From CAZCDM01 sp964497475 (GTDB taxonomy: Bacteria; Planctomycetota; Phycisphaerae; SM23-33), in assembly GCA_964497475.1 (NCBI GenBank), contig CAZCDM010000016.1, forward strand, positions 1 through 25,285: a DNA stretch of 25,285 nucleotides, in the 5' to 3' direction. Below, in pieces: positions 14,087-21,170 of this stretch. The first letter of the stretch is position 1; each line of letters starts with the position of its first letter. Under the pieces are notes generated by a model that worked only from the letters and a program-made list of their open reading frames with translations, made no database searches and was not told the DNA's origin. The position numbers were made by a program, and so were the translations under genes.

Positions 14087-15430
14087 ATGGCCCGTCATCG
14101 TTACGGAACCTTCACCGGCGGGATTACCCTGCCGCCTGAAAAGCAGGCCACGCTCGATCGGCCCATTGCTTCTGCGCCCGCGGTCACGGTGTTGCGCGTG
14201 CCGCTGGGCCTGGCCGAGGGCCCGGCCGCGGCGCCCGTCGTCACGCCCGGCCAAACCGTCCGCGCCGGAGACCGTCTGGCCGAAGCACCGGCCGGGGGCA
14301 TCGACGTATTCTCGCCGGTTGATGCAACCGTCGGCCCGGTCGAAACGGTGCACATCGAGGCCGGCCGCGTCGTGCACACCGCCCCGGCCATTCGGCTGGA
14401 GCAGCTTGGCGAGCTGCCTTCTCTTGAGTCGATCCCCGCCCAGGTCGACTGGACCGCCATGGATGAGTCCGAGCTGCGCGATCGCCTCGCCCAAAGCCAC
14501 CTGCCCCGACAGCACGGCCGAGCTGAGCCATTGATCGACTGGGTCGACCGCTGCCGCGCCCGCCCGCCTTCGCTGCTGGTGCTTAACGGCATGGAAGACC
14601 AGCCCTACGTTACCGCCGACCATCGGCTGCTGGTTGAGTTCGGGGCCGAGATCGTCGCCGGCCTGGCCCTGCTGGGCAAGGCCTGTCGGGCCGAGCGGCT
14701 GGTCATCGCAGTCAACATCGAATACGCCGAGCAGTATCCCGAGCTGCTCAGCGGGACCAGTGAGTTTGATATCGAACGGGTGGCCCTGCCGCCGAAGTAT
14801 CCCATCGGGGCCGACCACCTTCTGCTGAAAGTGCTGACCCGGCGGGAGGTGCCCATCGGTGGCACGGCCGGGGATATCGGAGCCGCCGTCATCGATGCGT
14901 CCACCTGCCTGGCGACGTATCGATGGGTGGCCTGCAACGACCGCCTGGCCGGGCGGGTAGTGACCGTCTCCGGCGCACGGGCCAAGGCGCCGGGCAATCT
15001 CTTCGTGCCGTATGGCATGGGCGTGGCCGATCTGCTGGCCCCGGCCGAGCCGCCCTACGTGCTGCGCGGGCCAATGATCGGGTGCGTGGTCGACGGCCGG
15101 GTCGTCGTCACTCCCGGCAGCGACGCCGCCCTGGCGCTGGACCCGACACCGCACGGCCCGGCCGTTCAGTGCATTCGCTGCGGATGGTGTCGCGACCACT
15201 GTCCGAGCCGGCTGAACGTCGCTCAGCTGAACGACTGCTACGAACTGGCCCAGCTCGACCGGGCCGATTTGGGCGGGGCGCTGAGCTGTATCGGCTGTGG
15301 GGTGTGCAGCTACCTCTGCCCAGCCCGGCTGAATCTCGCCCAACGCGTCGGCGAACTCAAACGCGCCATCCTCGATGTGCATCGCTCGGCCCCGCTGCTG
15401 AGCTACCCGCGGCGGGAGGGTGTGTCATGA
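14087..15430 (+). CDS. rnfC: RnfC-like electron transport complex subunit, lacking the nucleotide-binding loop
   Basis: A 447-residue RnfC homologue. The N-terminal barrel-sandwich part is clear (FTGGITLPPEK, 9-19; GIDVFSPVDATVGPVETV, 71-88). The C-terminus has two 4Fe-4S motifs: CIRCGWCRDHCP (Cys362, 365, 368, 372) and CIGCGVCSYLCP (Cys401, 404, 407, 411). Canonical RnfC accepts NADH electrons through an FMN bound by a GxGGAxFPT loop and an NGxECEPY block. Here the first region reads LAQSHLPRQHGRAEPL (134-149) and the second NGMEDQPYVTADHR (167-180), so the loop is gone and the EP element altered. It overlaps rnfD by ATGA (15427-15430). Other Rnf genes are not adjacent. The family call is firm; function as an NADH dehydrogenase is doubtful. 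Confidence 0.88.
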   Translation: MARHRYGTFTGGITLPPEKQATLDRPIASAPAVTVLRVPLGLAEGPAAAPVVTPGQTVRAGDRLAEAPAGGIDVFSPVDATVGPVETVHIEAGRVVHTAPAIRLEQLGELPSLESIPAQVDWTAMDESELRDRLAQSHLPRQHGRAEPLIDWVDRCRARPPSLLVLNGMEDQPYVTADHRLLVEFGAEIVAGLALLGKACRAERLVIAVNIEYAEQYPELLSGTSEFDIERVALPPKYPIGADHLLLKVLTRREVPIGGTAGDIGAAVIDASTCLATYRWVACNDRLAGRVVTVSGARAKAPGNLFVPYGMGVADLLAPAEPPYVLRGPMIGCVVDGRVVVTPGSDAALALDPTPHGPAVQCIRCGWCRDHCPSRLNVAQLNDCYELAQLDRADLGGALSCIGCGVCSYLCPARLNLAQRVGELKRAILDVHRSAPLLSYPRREGVS

Positions 15431-16674
15431 ACGGCCCGGCCATGCGGATCACGCCGATCGACGAGCCCGGGCAGGCACCGGTGCTTCGCGCGCCGGACAA
15501 AGTACGTCACGTCTTCAGCGTGACGATGGTCTCCGCCTGCCTGCCGCTGCTGGCTGGGGTGCTGATCTTCGGTTACCGCGCAGCCATCGTCGCGGGCGTG
15601 GCCGTCGCCTCCTGTGCGGCCTTGGAGTGGCTGTACTTCCGCGTGACGCACACGCCGGCCATGCTCGGCCGGACGCACGGCTACCTCACCGGTCTGCTGC
15701 TGGCGCTGACGCTGCCGCCCTTCGTGCCCTGGTACGTCGTGATTCTCGCGGCGATCTTCACCATCCTGCTGGGCAAGGCGATCTTCGGCGGCGTGGGCCA
15801 TTTCATCTGGAACCCCGCCCTGGTCGGCCGCCTGGCCGTGGCCGTCATCGTTCCGGTACTCTTTTCCAGCGAGATGATCGAGCCGGACACCTGGCCCGTC
15901 CTCGCGCAGGACCACCTGCTGCTGGGCAATGTGCGCGACGTCGATCCGCCACAGGGCTACCTCGGCTGGCGCGATCGGCCCGCCCCGCTCAACGCCGATG
16001 GCTTTGCCCTCGAGCACCCCGCCGAGACCATCGCCCCGCTGACCCGCGGCGACCAGCCCGCCTACAGTGCCCTGGCCCGCGTCCGCAGCGACATCCCGCG
16101 GCGAAAGCCCGTCGCCCTGACGCAGATGCTCCCGCTGCGAGACCTGATGCTCGGTGCCCGGCCGGGCGGCATTGGCGAGACCAGCGCCATCGCTATCATC
16201 ATCGCCGGGATGTACCTGATCTACCGCAACTACATTAAGTGGTACCTGCCGTTTTCCATTCTCGCCGCGGCGGCCATCGTCGCAGCCATCGCACCGATTC
16301 ACCTGGTCGGCCCCAACGATGTTGTCGAGACCGTCTGGCTGCCCATCAACGCCGAGCACGGCGCTGTGGGCTTTACGTACATCTGCTATCAGTTGCTCTC
16401 GGGGGAATTGTTGCTGGCTGCATTTTTCTTCGCCACCGAGATGACCTCCCGCCCGGTGACCGTCGGCGGGCAGGTGATTTTCGGCATCGGCTGCGGCGTT
16501 CTGGCGATGCTCATGAAACTCTACGTCGTCACGCCGATACCCGCCTACGTGGCCGTGCTCATCATGAACACCTTCACGCCGTCGATCGATGCGATGTGGA
16601 AGCCACGCGTCTTCGGCCAGCGGCACTTCGAGTGGTTCCGTCGGTGGCAGCAGCGTCGCAAAGCGCGGGCGTGA
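15427..16674 (+). CDS. rnfD: RnfD-like membrane subunit without a visible flavinylation motif
   Basis: A 415-residue integral membrane protein. RnfD/NqrB-family blocks include GGVGHFIWNPALVGRL (121-136), GARPGGIGETSAIAI (243-257), ATEMTSRPVTVGGQVIFG (336-353) and the end NTFTPSIDAMWKPRVFG (381-397). About nine to ten hydrophobic segments are seen, with a long loop of about 100 residues (147-240). RnfD normally carries FMN covalently on the threonine of an S/T-x-A-T motif just before the DxxLG-GxIGETS region. Here that place reads SDIPRRKPVALTQML (221-235), with no such motif. The protein is longer than the Escherichia coli RsxD (352 residues). Its stop is three bases from the convergent MATE stop; rnfG, rnfE, rnfA and rnfB do not follow. 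Confidence 0.88.
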   Translation: MNGPAMRITPIDEPGQAPVLRAPDKVRHVFSVTMVSACLPLLAGVLIFGYRAAIVAGVAVASCAALEWLYFRVTHTPAMLGRTHGYLTGLLLALTLPPFVPWYVVILAAIFTILLGKAIFGGVGHFIWNPALVGRLAVAVIVPVLFSSEMIEPDTWPVLAQDHLLLGNVRDVDPPQGYLGWRDRPAPLNADGFALEHPAETIAPLTRGDQPAYSALARVRSDIPRRKPVALTQMLPLRDLMLGARPGGIGETSAIAIIIAGMYLIYRNYIKWYLPFSILAAAAIVAAIAPIHLVGPNDVVETVWLPINAEHGAVGFTYICYQLLSGELLLAAFFFATEMTSRPVTVGGQVIFGIGCGVLAMLMKLYVVTPIPAYVAVLIMNTFTPSIDAMWKPRVFGQRHFEWFRRWQQRRKARA

Positions 16675-16677
16675 GGG

Positions 16678-18117
16678 TTACCACTCCGCTTCGCGGGGCG
16701 GCCCGGCCAAGGCCTGCACCGCCGCTTCATCCGTGCAGCGGCGGCAGGTTCGCCCCGCCCAGTAGCCCGCAAAGCAGCCGGCCAGGATGTTCGCCGCCGC
16801 CACGCCCCCGTAAACGCCATAGACGCCGAAGAGCTTCGAGCCTGCCCAGGCCAGCGGTATCGTCAGGATGAACAGGCGGATCACGTCGATCAGCGAGGCA
16901 TTCAGCGGGCGGTTGATCGCGTTGAAGAAGGTATTGCCCAAGATGCACACCCCGCGGAAGCCCAGCCCCGCCGCGATCAGCCAGATGTACCAGATCATGA
17001 GCTTCGCGACGTTCGGGTCGTCGGTGAACGCTTCGACGATGCTTCGCCCCCACAGCAGGAACACGCCCAGGCTCACCAGCCCCCAGAGTACGCTGAAGAC
17101 CATCGCCAGCCGGCTGGCGTGGCAGACGCGGTCGACCTTGTCGGCACCCCAGTTCTGGCCGATGAACGGCCCCAGCGTGGTCGACATCGCCCAGAGTACC
17201 ATCATCACGAACGACTCGACGCGCGAGCCGGCGCCCACGGCCGCCACGGCCGAGTCGCCGAAGTCGCCCGCCGCCATCGCCGCTGCACTCAGCCCCGCCC
17301 CCGAGGCCAGTCGCGTCACCACGCCCATCGACAGCGGAAACAGCAGCGTCGTGCCGGCCGAGGGTACGGCGATGTAAAGCACCGCCTTCCACGAGGCCAG
17401 TACCTCGGTCCCCTTCGGCCGGACGCGCGTCAGCATCCTCTTGCGGAAGATCAGGATCGACAGTGTCATCACCACGCCCAGCGAGCGGGCGATGACCGTC
17501 GCTGTGGCCGCCCCGGCGATGCCCATCTTCGGCAGGCCCCACAGCCCGAAGATCAGCAACGGGTCGAGTGCGATGTTCGTCACCGAGCCGATGAGCATGA
17601 TCGCCGCGGGGAACTTCGAGTCGCCCGCGGCCCGCATGCAGCTGTTGCCGATGATCGGAATCGCAAAGGCCGGCGTGCCCAGGAACCAGACCGTCATGTA
17701 CTGGCGGATCAGCGGCAGGGTGTCCTCGCCGGCACCGATCATCCGGAAGACCGGGTCGATCAGGCTCAGGCCGATTGCGCCCAGCACAGAGGTCAGCAGG
17801 ACTGCCAGCAGCAGGATATCCGTCGCCCGGCGGCGGACGATTGAGCGGTCGCCATTGCCGATAGCCCGGCTGACGACGGAACTCGTCGCGTGCGACAGCC
17901 CGATGAGCACCGCCATGAGCACCATCGCCACCGGATACGTAAAGCCCATCGCCGCGAGGTGAAGCGGCTTGGCGAGCCCCTCGTCGAGTTGCGAGACGAA
18001 GTACGTATCGGCCAGGTGGTAGCTGACCATGGCGAACATGCCGACCACCATCGGCCAGGTGAGCTTGAACAGCGACCAGCCGACGTGCCCGCGGGTGAGT
18101 GTGGCGTCCTGGGACAT
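16678..18117 (-). CDS. MATE family efflux transporter
   Basis: A 479-residue inner-membrane protein with about twelve hydrophobic helices in two similar halves. MATE features include the N-terminal LTWPMVVGMFAMVSYHLADTYF, SSVVSRAIGNGD and GNSCMRAAGDSKFPA in the first half, and the FIGQNWGADKVDR block (a GQNxG motif) in the second. MATE proteins export cationic drugs or metabolites using sodium or proton gradients; the substrate cannot be read from sequence. The ATG at 18117 is chosen because GGAG lies just upstream; a GTG at 18126 is the alternative. The gene lies 53 bases downstream of dinB on the same strand. A -10-like TATCGT preceded by TG (18147-18152, minus) could give it its own weak promoter. 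Confidence 0.93.
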   Translation of the reverse strand: MSQDATLTRGHVGWSLFKLTWPMVVGMFAMVSYHLADTYFVSQLDEGLAKPLHLAAMGFTYPVAMVLMAVLIGLSHATSSVVSRAIGNGDRSIVRRRATDILLLAVLLTSVLGAIGLSLIDPVFRMIGAGEDTLPLIRQYMTVWFLGTPAFAIPIIGNSCMRAAGDSKFPAAIMLIGSVTNIALDPLLIFGLWGLPKMGIAGAATATVIARSLGVVMTLSILIFRKRMLTRVRPKGTEVLASWKAVLYIAVPSAGTTLLFPLSMGVVTRLASGAGLSAAAMAAGDFGDSAVAAVGAGSRVESFVMMVLWAMSTTLGPFIGQNWGADKVDRVCHASRLAMVFSVLWGLVSLGVFLLWGRSIVEAFTDDPNVAKLMIWYIWLIAAGLGFRGVCILGNTFFNAINRPLNASLIDVIRLFILTIPLAWAGSKLFGVYGVYGGVAAANILAGCFAGYWAGRTCRRCTDEAAVQALAGPPREAEW

Positions 18118-18170
18118 AGGCTCCACATGCTACGGCCTGGGCCGGGACGATACAAGCAGCCCCCGCCCGG

Positions 18171-19328
18171 CTAGAAGTGGCCTCGGCGGATCGACCCGGG
18201 GCCGAACTTCTCGACGATGGTATCGAGGGCTTCATCGACGCGGCCCTGGCGGTCGAGGCGGTTCTGGTCGAAGAGGCTCAGTTGGCGGGAGCTTGCCTCG
18301 GTGAACTGGCTGACCGTCACGCCCAGCAGGCGAAGCGCCCGGCCGTGGGTGGTCCACCATTGCTCCAGCAAGGCGCGGGCTTCGGTCCAGATCGGCTCGG
18401 TCAGGTCGGTTGGCTCGGGGAGGGTTCGGCTGCGGGTGTGCGTTTGGAAGTCCCCGCTGCGCAGCTTGACGGTGACCGTCCGCGCCAGCTTGCCCGAGGC
18501 CCGCAGCCGACGGGCCACCTGCTGCGCCTGGCCGAGCAGAATGTCCCGCAGCGATTGCAGGTCGCCGAGATCCTCGGCGAAGGTTTCCTCCTGGCCGATG
18601 GACTTGGCCTGGCTGTCGGTGACGACGGGGCGGTCGTCCAGCCCGCGGGCCAGGTTGACGAATCGCGGTGCGTCGTTACCCAGCGCGCCGCGCAGATGCT
18701 CGATGCCCCGGTTGGCCAGGTCGCCGAAGGTTCCCACGCCGCGCCGGCGGAGCTGCTCAGCCGTCCGTCGGCCCACGCCCCAGAGCTTTTCGATCGGCAG
18801 CGGCGCCAGCCAGGCGTCCACGCCCTCGGTCGGCACGACCACCAGGCCGTCGGGTTTGTCCAGGTCGCTGGCGAGCTTGGCCAGGAACTTATTGCTCGCC
18901 ACGCCCACGCTGGCGACCAGGCCCAGCTCCTCGCGAATGACTGCCTTGACTTGTCGGGCGATCTGCTCGCCCGGGCCGAACAGCGGCACGCTGCCGGTTA
19001 CGTCGAGGAAGGCTTCGTCGATGCTCAACGGTTCGATCTGCGGCGTGAACCGTCGGAAAATGTCAAAGACGCTCTGGCTGACTTCGCGGTATCGCTGGCC
19101 GCGGACGGGCAGGAGGATGGCGTTGGGACACTGACGCAGCGCCCGCGCCGTGGGCATGGCCGAGTGACACCCGAAGCGCCGGGCCTCGTAGCTGGCGGTG
19201 CTGATCACGCCGCGCCCCGCCGCCGAGCCGCCCACCAGCACGCACCTGCCCCGCAGCGACGGATCATCCAGCCGCTCGACGGCGACGAAAAACTCATCCA
19301 TGTCCACATGCAGGATCGTGCGTTCCAT
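18171..19328 (-). CDS. dinB: DNA polymerase IV (Y family)
   Basis: A 385-residue Y-family polymerase for error-prone translesion synthesis. Catalytic residues are visible: Asp9 in HVDMDEFF and Asp104-Glu105 in LSIDEAFLD. The SYEARRFG block (46-53) and the helix-hairpin-helix region (LWGVGRRTAEQLRRRGVG) are present, followed by the little-finger domain. Near the C-terminus QLSLFD (349-354) fits the sliding-clamp-binding motif, so the protein can be recruited to stalled forks; about 30 residues follow it. The ATG at 19328 is chosen over a GTG at 19334 because homology starts there and the promoter ends six bases before it. There is no Shine-Dalgarno sequence and no obvious LexA box upstream. 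It is divergent from nadC. Confidence 0.96.
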   Translation of the reverse strand: MERTILHVDMDEFFVAVERLDDPSLRGRCVLVGGSAAGRGVISTASYEARRFGCHSAMPTARALRQCPNAILLPVRGQRYREVSQSVFDIFRRFTPQIEPLSIDEAFLDVTGSVPLFGPGEQIARQVKAVIREELGLVASVGVASNKFLAKLASDLDKPDGLVVVPTEGVDAWLAPLPIEKLWGVGRRTAEQLRRRGVGTFGDLANRGIEHLRGALGNDAPRFVNLARGLDDRPVVTDSQAKSIGQEETFAEDLGDLQSLRDILLGQAQQVARRLRASGKLARTVTVKLRSGDFQTHTRSRTLPEPTDLTEPIWTEARALLEQWWTTHGRALRLLGVTVSQFTEASSRQLSLFDQNRLDRQGRVDEALDTIVEKFGPGSIRRGHF

Positions 19329-19334
19329 GCCCAC

Positions 19335-19363
19335 AGCATACCCGCCCGGTCCCGATGCGCCAA
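19335..19363 (-). promoter_or_regulatory. Promoter of dinB, leaderless geometry
   Basis: On the minus strand TTGGCG (19358-19363), 17 bases, then TATGCT (19335-19340). Six bases (19329-19334) separate the -10 from the ATG at 19328, so the transcript should start at the start codon. The geometry is the same as for argA and nadC. Confidence 0.5.
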
Positions 19364-19388
19364 AACCGCCCGCCCGCCGAGGAAACTA

Positions 19389-19417
19389 TTGAGCCCCCGG
19401 CCGGGCGAAGAGATACT
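19389..19417 (+). promoter_or_regulatory. Promoter of nadC, leaderless geometry
   Basis: TTGAGC (19389-19394), 17 bases, then GATACT (19412-19417). Six bases (19418-19423) separate it from the ATG at 19424. No ribosome site is present. It lies back to back with the dinB promoter, with 25 bases between the two -35 hexamers. Confidence 0.5.
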
Positions 19418-19423
19418 GTCGGC

Positions 19424-20326
19424 ATGAAAAACACATTGACCGATCGCGAACGAAGCAGCCTCCACACGCTGGTCGAGCTGGCCCGCGAGGAAGACCTCGG
19501 CACGGGCGACCTGACCGGGCGGTTGCTGGCGGCCGACCTGCGGGCCCGGGCCCGGTTCATCGCCCGGCAGGACCTGGTCTTCTGCGGCGGGGGGATGATG
19601 GTCAGCGTCGCCCGGGCGTACGACGAGCTTATCGAGATGATCCTCTGGACCGAGGAGGGCCAGGCGGTATCCCAGGGGACGGTGCTGGCCGAGTGGTTCG
19701 GGCCGGCCTGGGCGATCATGGCCGCCGAACGCGTGGCGCTGAACTTTCTGCAGAGGCTCTCGGGCGTGGCCACGCTCACGCGGAAGTACGTCGAGGCCGT
19801 GGCTGGTACCAACGCGAAGATCTGCGACACCCGCAAGACTACGCCCGGCTGGCGCGAGCTGGAGAAATATGCCGTCCGCGTCGGGGGGGGCACGAATCAT
19901 CGCCGAGGCCTCTACGACGCCGTCATGGTCAAGGACAATCACCTCGCAGCCATGGCGCATTCCTCCGAGCCGATGGGCCTGGCCGATCTGGCCGGGCCGT
20001 TGGAAGTCCTCCGCCGTGACCTGCCGCATGATGGCTTCATTGAGATCGAGGTCGATACGCTCGAACAGCTCGACACGGCCCTGCAGCTGCCGTGCGACAT
20101 CATCCTGCTGGACAACATGACGCCCGATCAACTCATCCAGGCCGTCGCCCGGCGAGACGCCCAGGCCCCGTCGATCCAGCTCGAAGCCTCCGGCGGCGTG
20201 ACGCTCGAGACCGTCGCCGCCATCGCCGCGACCGGCGTGGAACGCATCTCCGTCGGCGCGTTGACGCACTCGGCCCCGGCGGTCGACATCGCACTGGATA
20301 TCGACACCGAAGTGGACGACGCCTGA
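19424..20326 (+). CDS. nadC: Nicotinate-nucleotide diphosphorylase (carboxylating)
   Basis: A 300-residue quinolinate phosphoribosyltransferase of normal length. Conserved blocks are AREEDLGTGDLT near residue 20, ERVALNFLQRLSGVAT, then CDTRKTTPGWRELEKYAVRVG followed by GGTNHRRGLYDAVMVKDNH, and near the end LEASGGV and ISVGALTHSAPAVDIALDI. It converts quinolinate and PRPP to nicotinate mononucleotide in de novo NAD synthesis, in the cytoplasm. The ATG at 19424 follows a promoter at leaderless distance. Its TGA overlaps the ATG of birA by one base (20324-20328). nadA and nadB are not in the window. Confidence is very high. Confidence 0.97.
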   Translation: MKNTLTDRERSSLHTLVELAREEDLGTGDLTGRLLAADLRARARFIARQDLVFCGGGMMVSVARAYDELIEMILWTEEGQAVSQGTVLAEWFGPAWAIMAAERVALNFLQRLSGVATLTRKYVEAVAGTNAKICDTRKTTPGWRELEKYAVRVGGGTNHRRGLYDAVMVKDNHLAAMAHSSEPMGLADLAGPLEVLRRDLPHDGFIEIEVDTLEQLDTALQLPCDIILLDNMTPDQLIQAVARRDAQAPSIQLEASGGVTLETVAAIAATGVERISVGALTHSAPAVDIALDIDTEVDDA

Positions 20327-21111
20327 TGGCCCCGCGGGCCCCACTCGACCCGCGCACCATCGAGGCCGGTCTGCATACCCATCGCGTCGGCCGGGCGGTG
20401 CTCTGCTTCGGCGAGGTCGGCTCGACGAACGAGATCGCCCGCGACGCTGTCGCCCAGGGCGGTACCGACGGGTTGGTCATCACGGCCGAGTCGCAGTCGG
20501 CCGGTCGGGGCCGGTTCGGCCGGGCGTGGGTCAGCCCGCCGGGGGCGAATCTTCTGTTCAGCGTGTTGCTCATCGACGAAACCCGCTGCCTGCCGCGCCA
20601 GGCGGTGACCATCGCAGCCGGGCTGGCCGTGGCCGAGGGCATCGCCGAGGCGACCGCCATCGAGACGTCGCTGAAGTGGCCCAACGACGTCCTGCGGGAC
20701 GGGGCGAAGCTGGCGGGCATTCTGGTCGAGCGGTTCACCGCCGGCCGGGCGGAGGTGCTCGTTATCGGCGCGGGCATTAACGTCCACGCCGCACCGCCGG
20801 CCGATGCGGTCGACCGCCCGGCGACGTGTCTGGCCGAGCATTGCAGCGAGGCGGACCGTTCGGCCGTTTTGCATGCGGTGCTGGGCCGGCTGGATCACTG
20901 GCTCGTGGCCGTGGCCGATGGGCAGGTCGAGCTGCTGCATCGTGCGTGGATTGGCCGATGCGACACGATCCAGCAGCGCATCACCGCCCGCTGCGACGGG
21001 CGCGACATCGTCGGGCGGGTGATCGACATCGACCCGCTGGGCGGGCTGGAGATCGTCGACGACCGCGGCACGCATCATCACCTGCCGGCCGAGTCAACCA
21101 CGCTGCTGTAG
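20326..21111 (+). CDS. birA: Biotin-[acetyl-CoA-carboxylase] ligase, ligase-only form
   Basis: A 261-residue biotin protein ligase. Signatures are FGEVGSTNEIARD (about 28-40), the biotinyl-AMP loop SQSAGRGRFGRAW (about 55-67), LKWPNDVL and KLAGILVE, then the small C-terminal SH3-like domain (about 215-261). It activates biotin with ATP and attaches it to the carrier protein of acetyl-CoA carboxylase and related enzymes. The N-terminal winged-helix DNA-binding domain of Escherichia coli BirA is absent, so this is a group I ligase that should not act as the bio-operon repressor. The start overlaps the nadC stop (TGATG), giving translational coupling. Pairing of cofactor genes nadC-birA is seen in several bacteria. 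Confidence 0.95.
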   Translation: MAPRAPLDPRTIEAGLHTHRVGRAVLCFGEVGSTNEIARDAVAQGGTDGLVITAESQSAGRGRFGRAWVSPPGANLLFSVLLIDETRCLPRQAVTIAAGLAVAEGIAEATAIETSLKWPNDVLRDGAKLAGILVERFTAGRAEVLVIGAGINVHAAPPADAVDRPATCLAEHCSEADRSAVLHAVLGRLDHWLVAVADGQVELLHRAWIGRCDTIQQRITARCDGRDIVGRVIDIDPLGGLEIVDDRGTHHHLPAESTTLL

Positions 21112-21130
21112 CGTAGCGGCCGGCGGGGCG

Positions 21131-21159
21131 TTGGCTTTTGCTCCGCCGGGCGGTATCTT
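21131..21159 (+). promoter_or_regulatory. Candidate promoter before the large membrane protein
   Basis: TTGGCT (21131-21136), 17 bases, then TATCTT (21154-21159). The predicted start near 21166 gives a leader of only about five bases before the ATG at 21171, and there is no Shine-Dalgarno sequence. This is near-leaderless, not exact. Confidence 0.35.
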
Positions 21160-21170
21160 GTAGACTGCCC

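Noticed and set aside
14923..15426. Upstream extension of rnfD inside rnfC
   Set aside because: It overlaps the conserved rnfC iron-sulfur motifs in another frame; ATG at 15427 with an ATGA overlap is the natural start.
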